Assembly (NCBI GenBank): GCA_947244325.1
Contig: CAMXJY010000005.1
Span: forward strand, 58,615-122,614
From: an uncultured Clostridium sp.
GTDB lineage: Bacteria > Bacillota > Clostridia > TANB77 > CAG-508
Direction of reading: 5' to 3'
DNA: 64,000 nt
Shown: positions 18,339 to 27,155 of the stretch, piece by piece
How positions within the stretch are numbered: the first letter of the stretch is position 1
Layout of the letters: every line of letters begins with the position of its first letter
Program-made: the position numbers and the translations under genes
The notes under the pieces: generated by a model
Database searches by the model: none
The model's input: only the letters and a program-made list of their open reading frames with translations
Told to the model about the DNA's origin: nothing

Positions 18339-20492
18339 TTATACTTTCATAGATAAACTAACTTTTTGTTTTTCTCTATCAATTCCAATAACTTTTACTT
18401 TCACTATATCCCCTACAGATACTATCTCTGATGGATTTCTAACAAATTTATCTGCCATTTCGGATATATGAACTAAACCATCATGTTTTACACCAATATC
18501 AATAAAAGCACCAAAGTCAATTACATTTCTTACTGTTCCTGTAAGGCTCATTCCTTCTTGAAGATCTTCAAATTTTAATACATCGCTTCTTAGTATTGGT
18601 TTTGGCAAATCCTCTCTAGGATCTCTACCTGGTTTTGAAAGTTCTTCAATTATATCTTTAAGTGTAAGAACACCTACATTTAATTCTTCTGCCAATTTAT
18701 TTGTATCAAGCTTTGATAATTCATTTTTTAATGCTTCTAATTTATCTTTTTGAACTAAGTTATCCACAGAATATCCAATTTTTGTTAATAACTTTTCAGC
18801 TACTTCATAACTTTCTGGGTGAACTGCTGTTACTTCAATAGGATTTTTACCATTAAATATACGTATAAATCCTGCACATTGTTTAAAAGCAGCAGGTCCA
18901 AGTTTTGGAACTTTTAATAAATCTTTTCTTGATTTTAATTCACCATTTTCATCTCTATATTTAACTATATTTTTTGCAATAGTTCCATTTATTCCTGAAA
19001 CATATGAAAGAAGTGATGGTGTAGCAGTATTAACATCAACACCTACAGAGTTAACAGCATCTTCAACAACTCCTGTTAAACTTTCAGATAATTTCTTTTG
19101 ATTAACATCATGTTGATATTGACCAACTCCTATAGCTTTAGGATCTATTTTTACAAGTTCAGAAAGTGGATCTTGAAGTCTTCTGGCTATAGAAATAGCT
19201 CCTCTTAAAGATACATTTATATCTGGATACTCTTCTGTTGCAAGTTTAGATGCAGAATAAACTGATGCTCCTGCTTCACTTACTATTGCATAATAAAGAT
19301 CTCCCGAAATTTCCTTTATCATATCTGATACAAAAGCCTCAGATTCACGTGATGCTGTTCCATTTCCTATTGCAATCATATTTACATTATGCTTTAAAAT
19401 TAATGCTTTTAAAGTATTTTTTGCACCTTCTACATCATTTTGAGGTTCTGTTGGATAAACAGTTGTTGTATCTAATAATTTTCCTGTTTTATCTATTACA
19501 GCTATTTTACATCCTGTTCTGTAAGCTGGGTCAAATCCCATAACTGTCATTTCTTTAATTGGTGGCTGTAATAGAAGTTGCTTAGCATTTTTACCAAAAA
19601 CTTTTATTGCTTTTTCTTCTGAACGTTCTGTTAAATCATTTCTTAACTCTCTTTCAATAGATGGTTCTATTAATCTCTTATATGAATCTTCTATTGTAAC
19701 TGTAAGTGGTTCATTAAACTGACTTTTATAGTCTTTTATTATTTGTTTCTTTAAATAATCTAGTATTTTATCATCTGGTTTATCTATTTTTACTTTTAAA
19801 AATTCTTCCTTTTCTCCTCTATTTATTGCTAAAATTCTATGACTTGGAATTTTTAAAATACCTTCTTTAAAATCATAATACATCTCATAAGGAGATTTTT
19901 CATCTTCTTTGCTAGCTTTACTTGATATTACAGCTTCTCTAAAACAAAATGATTTTATTCTTTTTCTATAATCTGCATCATCTGCAATATTTTCTGCAAT
20001 AATATCTAAAGCACCTTGAATAGCCTCTTCTTCATTTGCTACACCCTTTTCTTCATCTATATATTCTTTTGCTATTTCATATAAATCTCTTTTTTCATTT
20101 TGTAAATATATAATATCTGATAAAGGCTCTAATCCTTTTTCTTTTGCTATTGTAGCTCTTGTTCTTTTCTTAGGTTTATATGGTCTATATATATCTTCAA
20201 GTTCTGATAAAACCATTGTACTTGCAATTTTTATAGTTAATTCATCTGTAAGCTTTCCTTGCTCATCTATAAGTCTTATTATCTCTTCTTTTCTAGCTTC
20301 TAAATTTCTTAAATATGTAAGTCTTTCTCCTAAATCTCTTAAAGTTTCATCACTTAAATTGCCTGTTACTTCTTTTCTATAACGAGCTATAAAAGGTATC
20401 GTATTTCCTTCATCTATAAGTTTAACAGTAGCTTCTACTTGAGCTTCTCTAATTCCTAATTCTTCTGCTAATTTCTTAAATATTTTATCCAA
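18339..20492 (-). CDS. tex: Tex family transcription accessory/RNA-binding protein
   Basis: A 717-residue protein with the full Tex plan: an N-terminal helical HTH region (IPFIARYRKEVTGNLSDE), a YqgF RNase-H-like domain (GFDPAYRTGCKIAVID), paired helix-hairpin-helix motifs (LLSYVSGINGTIAKNIV, LKVPKLGPAAF) and a C-terminal S1 RNA-binding domain (LTGTVRNVIDFGAFIDIGV). Tex binds nucleic acids and influences transcription and stress tolerance. It stands alone between two micropeptide loci. Confidence 0.92.
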   Translation of the reverse strand: MDKIFKKLAEELGIREAQVEATVKLIDEGNTIPFIARYRKEVTGNLSDETLRDLGERLTYLRNLEARKEEIIRLIDEQGKLTDELTIKIASTMVLSELEDIYRPYKPKKRTRATIAKEKGLEPLSDIIYLQNEKRDLYEIAKEYIDEEKGVANEEEAIQGALDIIAENIADDADYRKRIKSFCFREAVISSKASKEDEKSPYEMYYDFKEGILKIPSHRILAINRGEKEEFLKVKIDKPDDKILDYLKKQIIKDYKSQFNEPLTVTIEDSYKRLIEPSIERELRNDLTERSEEKAIKVFGKNAKQLLLQPPIKEMTVMGFDPAYRTGCKIAVIDKTGKLLDTTTVYPTEPQNDVEGAKNTLKALILKHNVNMIAIGNGTASRESEAFVSDMIKEISGDLYYAIVSEAGASVYSASKLATEEYPDINVSLRGAISIARRLQDPLSELVKIDPKAIGVGQYQHDVNQKKLSESLTGVVEDAVNSVGVDVNTATPSLLSYVSGINGTIAKNIVKYRDENGELKSRKDLLKVPKLGPAAFKQCAGFIRIFNGKNPIEVTAVHPESYEVAEKLLTKIGYSVDNLVQKDKLEALKNELSKLDTNKLAEELNVGVLTLKDIIEELSKPGRDPREDLPKPILRSDVLKFEDLQEGMSLTGTVRNVIDFGAFIDIGVKHDGLVHISEMADKFVRNPSEIVSVGDIVKVKVIGIDREKQKVSLSMKV

Positions 20493-20682
20493 TTTTGTAC
20501 CTCTTTCATATTTTATTTGTAATATAAAAATTTTCTTTATTAATAATTTTATATTTTGAAATTTTCTTTGTCAAGCAAAAAAATAAGCTATATTTTATAA
20601 AAATATAACTTTAATTATATATTTTTTTACTTATGTACATTTTCTATTTTAATAATACTATTCAATTAATCAAAATATCGAA

Positions 20683-20709
20683 TTGACATCCATATAAATT
20701 TATTATACA
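20683..20709 (+). promoter_or_regulatory. possible promoter of the hydrophobic toxin-like gene
   Basis: TTGACA at 20683-20688 with TATACA at 20704-20709 (15-base spacer, shorter than ideal), about 75 bases before the peptide start. A better -10 at another spacing was not found. Confidence 0.4.
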
Positions 20710-20751
20710 GTATTTTACAGGAAATGATAAAAAGCAGATGTGGTTTTGCCT

Positions 20752-20782
20752 TACATTCTCGATTTATTTCGAGAGTAAGGAG
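20752..20782 (+). promoter_or_regulatory. 5' UTR hairpin next to the toxin SD
   Basis: TTAC..TCTCGA and TCGAGAGTAA arms form a 10-bp stem immediately before and touching AAGGAGGTGA, the near-perfect SD of the 36-residue peptide. Such structures limit translation of type I toxins until the mRNA is processed. Confidence 0.5.
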
Positions 20783-20791
20783 GTGATACAT

Positions 20792-20902
20792 ATGATAGAA
20801 TCCGTTTTAGTAGAAATAATACATTTACTTTTATTAGGCTTAATTGCTGAAACTATCGTTGTATTTGCCTTGATTATAATTATTGTAATTTTGAGCAAAT
20901 AA
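20792..20902 (+). CDS. 36-residue hydrophobic peptide, type I toxin-like
   Basis: Starts at ATG 20792 behind AAGGAGGTGATAC and ends at 20902. It has an acidic N-terminus and one long hydrophobic helix (LLLLGLIAETIVVFALIIIIVIL) ending in Ser-Lys. Length and composition fit the holin-like/TxpA-BsrG-Fst class of membrane toxins. A perfect opposing promoter and a shared bidirectional terminator lie downstream, giving a convergent antisense RNA, the usual layout of type I toxin-antitoxin modules. The sequence does not match a named family that I can recite, so the call rests on architecture. Confidence 0.6.
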   Translation: MIESVLVEIIHLLLLGLIAETIVVFALIIIIVILSK

Positions 20903-20907
20903 AAATA

Positions 20908-20994
20908 AAAAACTCACATCTGTACTTCGCCAAGTATTTGTGAGTTTTATTACATATATACGGCAAGACCACGTTTGTGGAATTGTCATTTCCT
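20908..20994 (-). ncRNA. predicted antisense RNA (antitoxin) opposite the toxin 3' end
   Basis: A perfect promoter upstream would start an RNA near 20994 that ends in the terminator at about 20908, roughly 87 nt. It overlaps the 3' untranslated part of the toxin transcript. A segment of it (ACGTGGTCTTGCC) resembles the toxin 5' leader (ATGTGGTTTTGCC). Its existence is inferred from promoter and terminator only. Confidence 0.5.
20911..20946. terminator. bidirectional terminator shared by toxin mRNA and antisense RNA
   Basis: AACTCACA (20911-20918) pairs with TGTGAGTT (20939-20946), and inside it TACTT pairs with AAGTA around CGCC. A-runs on the left and T-runs on the right allow termination in both directions. 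Confidence 0.85.
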
Positions 20995-21000
20995 ATATTT

Positions 21001-21029
21001 ATTATACAAAGAATTCTATAATATGTCAA
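21001..21029 (-). promoter_or_regulatory. consensus sigma-A promoter for the antisense RNA
   Basis: TTGACA (21029-21024), 17-base spacer, TATAAT (21006-21001) on the minus strand. No protein gene starts behind it; the only sensible product is the short RNA convergent with the toxin-like gene. Confidence 0.8.
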
Positions 21030-21049
21030 TTATGTTTTTTTGCTACTAT

Positions 21050-22636
21050 TTAATTTCCCTGTTCTTCTAAATATTCATCATATGTGCATTCTCTAACAAT
21101 TACATTATTATTTGTGATATCTATAATCTTATTTGCAACAGTTTGAGTTAATTGATGGTCATGTGATGTAAACATCATTATACCTTTATACTTTTGCATA
21201 CCATCATTCAATGCTGTAATTGATTCCATATCTAAATGGTTTGTTGGTTCATCAAAAATTAAGAAATTTGCTTCTGATAACATTAACTTAGAAAGTACAC
21301 ATCTTACTTTCTCTCCTCCTGAAAGAACATTTACTTTTTTTAGAGCTTCTTCTCCAGAGAAAAGCATTCTTCCTAAAAAGCTTCTTACATAAGTTTCATC
21401 AGGATCTTTTGAATATTGTCTAAGCCAATCTGTAATAGTTAAATCATCAGTAAACATATAATTATTATCTTTTGGGAAATAATCCTTTGTAATTGTAGTT
21501 CCCCAGACTAATTCTCCTTCATCAGGTTCTAATTCTCCCGCTAATATTTGGAATAATACTGTTTTTGCAATTTCATTTTCAGAAAGAAGTGCTATTTTAT
21601 CTTCTCTTTTTACTGTAAAACTAATATTATCTAATATTTTTTCTCCATTTATTGTTTTTGATATATTTTTAACTTCTAAGATTTCTTTTCCTTGTTCTCT
21701 TTCTGGTTTAAAATCGATATAAGGATATTTTCTATTTGATGGCTTTATTTCATCTAATTCTATTTTCTCTAATGATTTCTTTCTTGAAGTTGCTTGTTTT
21801 GATTTAGAAGCATTAGCACTAAATCTAGCAATAAAGTCTTGTAATTCTTTAATTCTCTCTTCTTTCTTTTTATTAGCTTCTTTCATTTGTTTTAATGCAA
21901 GCTGACTTGATTCATACCAGAAATCATAATTTCCAGGATAAACTTTTATTTTTCCAAAGTCAACATCAGCAATATGAGTACAAACTTTATTTAAGAAATA
22001 TCTATCATGTGATACAACAATTACAGTATTTTCAAAATCAATTAAGAAATCTTGTAACCAATTGATTGTTTTTATATCCAAATCGTTTGTAGGCTCGTCT
22101 AATAAAAGAACATCAGGATTTCCAAATAAAGCTTGTGCTAAAAGCACTTTTACTTTATCTTTAGCTTCTATCTCACTCATAAATTTATAATGTAATTCAC
22201 TATCTATTCCTAAATCATTTAAAAGCTTAGCTGCATCTGATTCTGCATTCCATCCATCAAGTTCTGCAAATCTTTCTTCAAGTTTTGCTGCTCTCATTCC
22301 ATCTTCTTCAGAAAAATCAGGTTTGGCATATATACTATCTTTTTCTTTCATAATCTTATAAAGTTCACTATTTCCCATCATAACAGTGTCAATTACTGTA
22401 TATCCTTCAAAAGCATAGTGATCTTGTTTTAAAACAGATAACCTTTCACCTTTGTCTAATATAACTTCACCTTTGTTTGGTTCTATTTCTCCAGATAATA
22501 TTTTTAAAAATGTTGATTTTCCAGCACCATTTGCGCCTATTAAACCATAACAATTTCCTTTTGTAAATTTTATTGTAACATCTTCAAAAAGTACTCTCTT
22601 TCCAAATCTTAAAGTTACTCCGTTTGATAAAAGCAT
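21050..22636 (-). CDS. ABC-F family ATPase (ribosome-associated), YkpA/YbiT-like
   Basis: About 528 residues from ATG 22636 (SD TAGGAGGG); the longer frame to 22696 lacks an SD. It has two ABC domains without membrane segments, joined by a charged helical linker (KKKEERIKELQDFIARF). The first ABC has Walker A GANGAGKST and Walker B LLLDEPTNDLD. The second has signature LSGGEK and FDEPTNHLD but a degenerate Walker A (SENEIAKTV). ABC-F proteins bind the ribosomal E site and regulate translation or protect against antibiotics. The degenerate second P-loop points to the YkpA/YbiT subgroup rather than a resistance factor. Confidence 0.9.
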   Translation of the reverse strand: MLLSNGVTLRFGKRVLFEDVTIKFTKGNCYGLIGANGAGKSTFLKILSGEIEPNKGEVILDKGERLSVLKQDHYAFEGYTVIDTVMMGNSELYKIMKEKDSIYAKPDFSEEDGMRAAKLEERFAELDGWNAESDAAKLLNDLGIDSELHYKFMSEIEAKDKVKVLLAQALFGNPDVLLLDEPTNDLDIKTINWLQDFLIDFENTVIVVSHDRYFLNKVCTHIADVDFGKIKVYPGNYDFWYESSQLALKQMKEANKKKEERIKELQDFIARFSANASKSKQATSRKKSLEKIELDEIKPSNRKYPYIDFKPEREQGKEILEVKNISKTINGEKILDNISFTVKREDKIALLSENEIAKTVLFQILAGELEPDEGELVWGTTITKDYFPKDNNYMFTDDLTITDWLRQYSKDPDETYVRSFLGRMLFSGEEALKKVNVLSGGEKVRCVLSKLMLSEANFLIFDEPTNHLDMESITALNDGMQKYKGIMMFTSHDHQLTQTVANKIIDITNNNVIVRECTYDEYLEEQGN

Positions 22637-22748
22637 TTTAATCCCTCCTAATATTTTTAACCACTTTATTATACAGTATTTATCTATATATTTCAAACAT
22701 TTTTATATAATTATATTTTTTATTTTAATAAATTCTATAAATATCAAA

Positions 22749-22780
22749 AAACTCCAATCTATTATTTTAGATTGAAGTTT
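22749..22780 (-). terminator. terminator of the 22779-23946 gene pair
   Basis: AAACTCCAATCT and AGATTGAAGTTT pair with one mismatch, overlapping the stop codon of the minus-strand gene. They are followed on the minus strand by TTTTTTGATAT. Confidence 0.8.
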
Positions 22781-23285
22781 ATATTTTTTTTAATAAATTC
22801 AATATAACTACTCTTACTCTTGCAAATATCTTTTTATACCATGGAAGCATATTGTAATCTAAAGGCAAATGTGCTGGGTCGTAATTATGTTGTACAACCT
22901 CATTGTTTTGAAGTTTTGGTACTCCTGTAACATTATTAGGATTATCAAATATTTTATCAGGATTATATTTTTCCCTCATTTCTTGTTGATATTTACGTTC
23001 ATTTTCATTGTATAGCTTTGTTAATTCTCTTTTTTCCTCTTCAGATTCACACCAATAATTAAGAGTAAGCATAGCAATTAATGCTGCTGTCTTCTTAGAA
23101 ATTTCTTGTTCTTCTAAAGGTTTATTAACATCTAAATGCTTCTCATATGTTGGTAAAGCATTATTTTCAAATAAATTAATAAGCTTTTGCGGTACTTTCT
23201 TTACATCCTCTTCTTCCATAAGTTCTAAAATCTCTAGCATTTCTGAATAAGCAAAAGCTTGATCTGGCTTAATTTGAACCGCCAT
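22779..23285 (-). CDS. hypothetical protein, acidic helical with C-terminal amphipathic/hydrophobic tail
   Basis: About 168 residues; the ATGs at 23291 and 23285 are both possible after AAGGA. The N-terminal half is acidic and helical (MLEILELMEEEDVKK). A Pro-rich segment follows, then a hydrophobic basic C-terminal helix (WYKKIFARVRVVILNLLKK) that could touch the membrane. No family is recognised. It is 28-34 bases behind the 23320-23946 gene, so probably co-transcribed with it. Confidence 0.6.
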   Translation of the reverse strand: MAVQIKPDQAFAYSEMLEILELMEEEDVKKVPQKLINLFENNALPTYEKHLDVNKPLEEQEISKKTAALIAMLTLNYWCESEEEKRELTKLYNENERKYQQEMREKYNPDKIFDNPNNVTGVPKLQNNEVVQHNYDPAHLPLDYNMLPWYKKIFARVRVVILNLLKKI

Positions 23286-23319
23286 AATCATCTAGTTCCT
23301 TCCCAAATATTTTCTTTTG

Positions 23320-23946
23320 TTATATACGTTCATCATCTGAGCGTGTTTCTTTTTCTTGTGAATTATTAATATTAATATCAGCTACTTCTATTCCTCTATT
23401 TGCTGGTGAAGCTGTTTTTTCTTTCTCTTTAGGTTTTATTTCAATTTCTTCCATTGTTATTTCTTCAATACCTAATTCTTCTTTTTCAGCAGCAACTTCT
23501 TCAGCAGTTTTAGCATTATCAATTATTCCTTTTGCTTGAACTCCTGCTACTCGTGCAGTAGTTCTTGGTTTTATTGGTGGAATAATTCTATTTGTTACTT
23601 GCTCAGCTGATTTATCTTGAGACTTCTCAACTGATTGTGTATTTTCATCTCTTCCTATAATAGTTGTTGCAAATTGATTTTTAACTTCTGGTTCTTTTTT
23701 ACTCATTAAATTTGAAACAGAATTTGATACTGTTTCCATAGCTCTACGAAATATTGACCTCATGCTCCACGATGTAAATCCCATGTTTGTAGTTCTTACA
23801 TTATTTGCAGGTCCTAATCGTGGTCTTGTTAATATTCCTTTTATTTTATCTAATAATGATTCTTTTACTTCATATTTTGTATCTTCTGGTATAAAGGTAG
23901 AGTTATCTTGCATGCTATCTTTTTCTTCTATATTATTTTCACTCAT
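23320..23946 (-). CDS. hypothetical low-complexity protein
   Basis: A 208-residue polar protein with long predicted disordered stretches and Glu/Lys-rich runs in its second half (EEVAAEKEELGIEEITMEEI). It has no membrane helix or recognised motif. A good SD (GGGGGAGG) precedes the ATG. The start MSEN resembles that of the next gene upstream; the pair may belong to one functional set, but no function can be given. Confidence 0.55.
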   Translation of the reverse strand: MSENNIEEKDSMQDNSTFIPEDTKYEVKESLLDKIKGILTRPRLGPANNVRTTNMGFTSWSMRSIFRRAMETVSNSVSNLMSKKEPEVKNQFATTIIGRDENTQSVEKSQDKSAEQVTNRIIPPIKPRTTARVAGVQAKGIIDNAKTAEEVAAEKEELGIEEITMEEIEIKPKEKEKTASPANRGIEVADININNSQEKETRSDDERI

Positions 23947-24062
23947 AGATATACCTCCCCCTTTTATACTATATTATCATTGTATATTCAAAACTTAAAA
24001 ACTTCAAGCATATTACTAAAAATTTAACCAAAATGACATATTGTACATAAAAAATATTTATT

Positions 24063-25970
24063 TTATACTGTTTGAACTTCTTGTTCCTCTTCTTTTTCTA
24101 AATCTTTATTTAATTCCTCACGTATTAATTGTGTACTATCTTGAATCTCTGGCATTTTTACTCCGCTAGCTACTGCTTTAACTTCATTTAAACTAAACTT
24201 CTTAGCTCCACTTGATGTACTTCCTTGAGTAGCATTATCTTCATCTGATACTGACTCCATATTTTCATCAAAACTATTTACTACATCATCTTGATTTAAC
24301 TCTCCTACTTCATTACCATCCGCAGCTTTTTCAAATGTTTCTACTACTTCTGCTTTTTCAGATTGCATTTCAATTGCTGATACATCCATTTCTACTGAAT
24401 TTGCTTTAAAATATTCATTAAATACTTGTTTTAGTTCATCATCTGTAAATTGTTGTTCAGTTACTTCTGTAGTAACTTCAGCTCCTTTAGTTTCAAAATC
24501 CATAGTTGAAAGTTCTTCTAGTTTAGAAATTAAACTTTCTCTTTTTTTAGAGTCAGTTAGTGTATCTTTTATATTTTCATAATTCACATCTGATATTATT
24601 GCTAATATATCACCTACTTCTGAAGTAATTTCCCCTGCCTGTATCATTTCATTAAAACCTTCTTTTATTCCAGCAACAATCTCTTCATTAGTTAAATCCG
24701 CTAAATCAGCTAGAGTTTCTTCATCAAAACTTTTTAAACATTCTTTATATTGTTGTAATCCTACTTTTACATCTTGCTCATTAAATTTTAATTTTTCATT
24801 AACCATATTATTAGAAGTTTTTTGAATATTTTCTTCTGTATGATTTAATCTACTATCAAAATGTTCCTTTTCATAATAAAATTCTTTAGATTCTTCATCA
24901 CTATAAAATAAATCGTCATATGTTTCTTTTGGAATATTAATCTCTTGTTTTGCCTTTTTACTTGTTACTTTTTGAGTATTAATCTCTTGTTTTGCCTTTT
25001 CGTTAGAATAATCTATATATTTTTTTTCTATATCTTCACAATATTTTCCATCAAAATCACGATTATCTTTTCTATATTGCTCTATAAATTCTGCATCTTC
25101 TGATATTTTAAGAACAAGTTGTTCTTGTAGTTTTTCCTTTTTGGTATTATTTTTCTCGCCTCTTATTCTATCAATCACTCTAAAAATTTCTCTTCTAATC
25201 CCCTGAATTCTCGCCGAATATTTCTGATATTCATTTATAAAATCTGTACTAAACTCTACATTAAAATTTGGATTTTTCTTTTTATACTCATTAATAAAAT
25301 ATTTATCACTACATATAAACTTTAATTCATCTTCCTGTGCTTTTTTATCACCATTAAACGCTTTATCATTTAATTCTGAAAGCTTTTCTCTTAATTTTGC
25401 CTGATTTTTACTAATTTCTGCTAATTCCGAATCTCCAATTTCTTTAGACAAATTCTCCCATTCTTTAATATCTGCTTTTTCTAATCTTATTTGATCTTTT
25501 CTTGAAAGATTTCCATACTCATCCCAAAGTTTATTTCTAGCTTCTGTAGACAATTTATCATAATTATCAATCAATTTACTAATAATTGCAACAGATACTA
25601 CTACTTCTTTAAATGTTACATCTTTTTGTTGTTTCATATTATTCTTTTGATTTCCTACAGGTAATATCTTACCATCTTTTTCTGCATCTTTTACTATTTT
25701 CTGTGTAACTTCAATAAAACCACTAATATCAAAATTTCCTTTACTATCAAAAAAATAACTATCTGACTTATTAACGTTTTTTGATATTTCAGTTAAGATA
25801 ATATCTCTTTCAAAACTTTGATCTCTTCCAGCAAGTGCTAATTTTATTATTTCTTCTATATTGCTTATATCATTACTTTGCTGTAATTTAGACTTTTTTG
25901 AAAATTCTATTTCGTTTTTTTTAATTACATCTTCCACAATACGTGTAATTTTTGAACCATTTTCACTCAT
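24063..25970 (-). CDS. large acidic coiled-coil hypothetical protein
   Basis: A 635-residue, strongly charged, cytoplasmic protein with long heptad-like helical stretches (about residues 150-370). A short internal repeat (KAKQEIN appears twice, 15 residues apart) and an acidic, Ser-rich C-terminal third follow. It has no membrane segment, catalytic motif or known domain. It might be structural or a substrate of a neighbouring machine, but that is speculation. It is followed on the same strand by the 23.9-22.8 kb genes. Confidence 0.6.
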   Translation of the reverse strand: MSENGSKITRIVEDVIKKNEIEFSKKSKLQQSNDISNIEEIIKLALAGRDQSFERDIILTEISKNVNKSDSYFFDSKGNFDISGFIEVTQKIVKDAEKDGKILPVGNQKNNMKQQKDVTFKEVVVSVAIISKLIDNYDKLSTEARNKLWDEYGNLSRKDQIRLEKADIKEWENLSKEIGDSELAEISKNQAKLREKLSELNDKAFNGDKKAQEDELKFICSDKYFINEYKKKNPNFNVEFSTDFINEYQKYSARIQGIRREIFRVIDRIRGEKNNTKKEKLQEQLVLKISEDAEFIEQYRKDNRDFDGKYCEDIEKKYIDYSNEKAKQEINTQKVTSKKAKQEINIPKETYDDLFYSDEESKEFYYEKEHFDSRLNHTEENIQKTSNNMVNEKLKFNEQDVKVGLQQYKECLKSFDEETLADLADLTNEEIVAGIKEGFNEMIQAGEITSEVGDILAIISDVNYENIKDTLTDSKKRESLISKLEELSTMDFETKGAEVTTEVTEQQFTDDELKQVFNEYFKANSVEMDVSAIEMQSEKAEVVETFEKAADGNEVGELNQDDVVNSFDENMESVSDEDNATQGSTSSGAKKFSLNEVKAVASGVKMPEIQDSTQLIREELNKDLEKEEEQEVQTV

Positions 25971-26127
25971 ATTTACTCTCTCATAAATAAAATAATACGA
26001 TTATATTGTATTTATAAATAATTTACTTTGCAATTACTATATTTTAACATTTTTATTACTTTTATATTGCAATCTTATGTAAATTATGTTAAACTAATTA
26101 TAGTTTTATTATGAAAGGAATTTTTAT

Positions 26128-26648
26128 ATGGGATTTAAATTTAAAAAACCAACAGGTTTTGTACCCTTAGATTTAACAGAAGAAAATGTAAATATTATAT
26201 TTGGAAGATGTTTAGCAGATAGTAATACAAAACAAAAAAAACGGTTCTGTGCTATTTCAAAAAACTCTTCGGTTTTTCTGAAAATTCTGATGCAATTTCA
26301 TTTGATGCAGAAAAGCTTGATCAAAATCTTAATCAAATTAAATTTTTGTTTGGTCAAATTGAAAATCATCATACCAAAAATCATAGAATAACACCAAAAT
26401 CTGCTTCAGTAAAATATACTGGAGAAATTTGGACTAAAAATAATGGTATTTTAATGGAAATTTTACATTTAGCTAGTGCTTCTACTCTTATTACACCATT
26501 TCTTGAAGAAACAAAAACTGCTACTTTATTAAACTATGAACCAACACTTTCACCAAGAGACCCTAATTTTGATTCTTGGTATAAAGATTATCAAGCAAAA
26601 ATGAGTAAAACTCAAAGAGCACCTGGTGGAAGCGAACCTGGAGAATAA
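26128..26648 (+). pseudogene. hypothetical protein gene with a frameshift in an A8 run
   Basis: The frame from ATG 26128 (SD GAAAGGA) is intact for about 37 codons, reaches an A8 homopolymer at 26234-26241, and then drifts out of phase. Continuing in another phase gives a coherent sequence to 26648 (KKLFGFSENSDAISFD..., ending ...GGSEPGE). One additional A in the run would restore a protein of about 174 residues. No family is recognised. The homopolymer makes a sequencing or replication slip the simplest explanation. Confidence 0.55.
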
Positions 26649-26667
26649 TTAATAAATACATAAACTA

Positions 26668-26700
26668 AAAGCCTATCATATGATAGGCTTTTAATTTTTA
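26668..26700. terminator. terminator between convergent hypothetical genes
   Basis: AAAAGCCTATCA and TGATAGGCTTTT form a stem around TATG, followed by AATTTTTAT. It serves the plus-strand gene ending at 26648 and, in reverse, the minus-strand gene ending at 26709. Confidence 0.85.
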
Positions 26701-26708
26701 TAAAAATA

Positions 26709-27098
26709 TTAATTATTTTCTTCCTTAAAAATATCCCCGTGTTTTTCAAGCACACTTCTTACTATTTCATCTAAATACACAAGTAAAAATCTTAAATCAA
26801 GTTTTGTAATTTTATTTAAGTTTTTAGAATTATATTCTCCATTTATTTCTATAAGTATATCTGCCAGTTTACCTTCCTTGTTTTCTTCCAAATTAGATAT
26901 TAATGTAAACATATTTGGATTTTCTAATTTTTTCTTATAAACTTTATCTAATAAAGTTATACAAACAATTTCAATTAAATTTGCTACGCTTTTATAACCT
27001 TCTGTATAATTTTCTTTTTCTATAAAATCATATATTCGGTCTATTTTTGGTCTTAAATTTGCTATTTTATTTACATTACTAACTATATCTTTTTCCAT
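26709..27098 (-). CDS. hypothetical all-helical protein
   Basis: A 129-residue protein, predicted entirely alpha-helical, with a HEPN-like feel (YDFIEKENYTEGYKSVANLIEIV) but lacking the RxxxxH catalytic motif. No assignment is made. It lies 57 bases downstream of the 601-residue gene on the same strand and is probably in the pcrA operon. Confidence 0.6.
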   Translation of the reverse strand: MEKDIVSNVNKIANLRPKIDRIYDFIEKENYTEGYKSVANLIEIVCITLLDKVYKKKLENPNMFTLISNLEENKEGKLADILIEINGEYNSKNLNKITKLDLRFLLVYLDEIVRSVLEKHGDIFKEENN

Positions 27099-27155
27099 TT
27101 GTACATCCTCTTTTCTTTAGCTTTTAAACTAATTTTCAAAGTTTCTTAATTATTA

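Noticed and set aside
21050..22636. ABC-F antibiotic-resistance factor
   Set aside because: The degenerate second P-loop and domain layout fit the housekeeping YkpA/YbiT-like group better.
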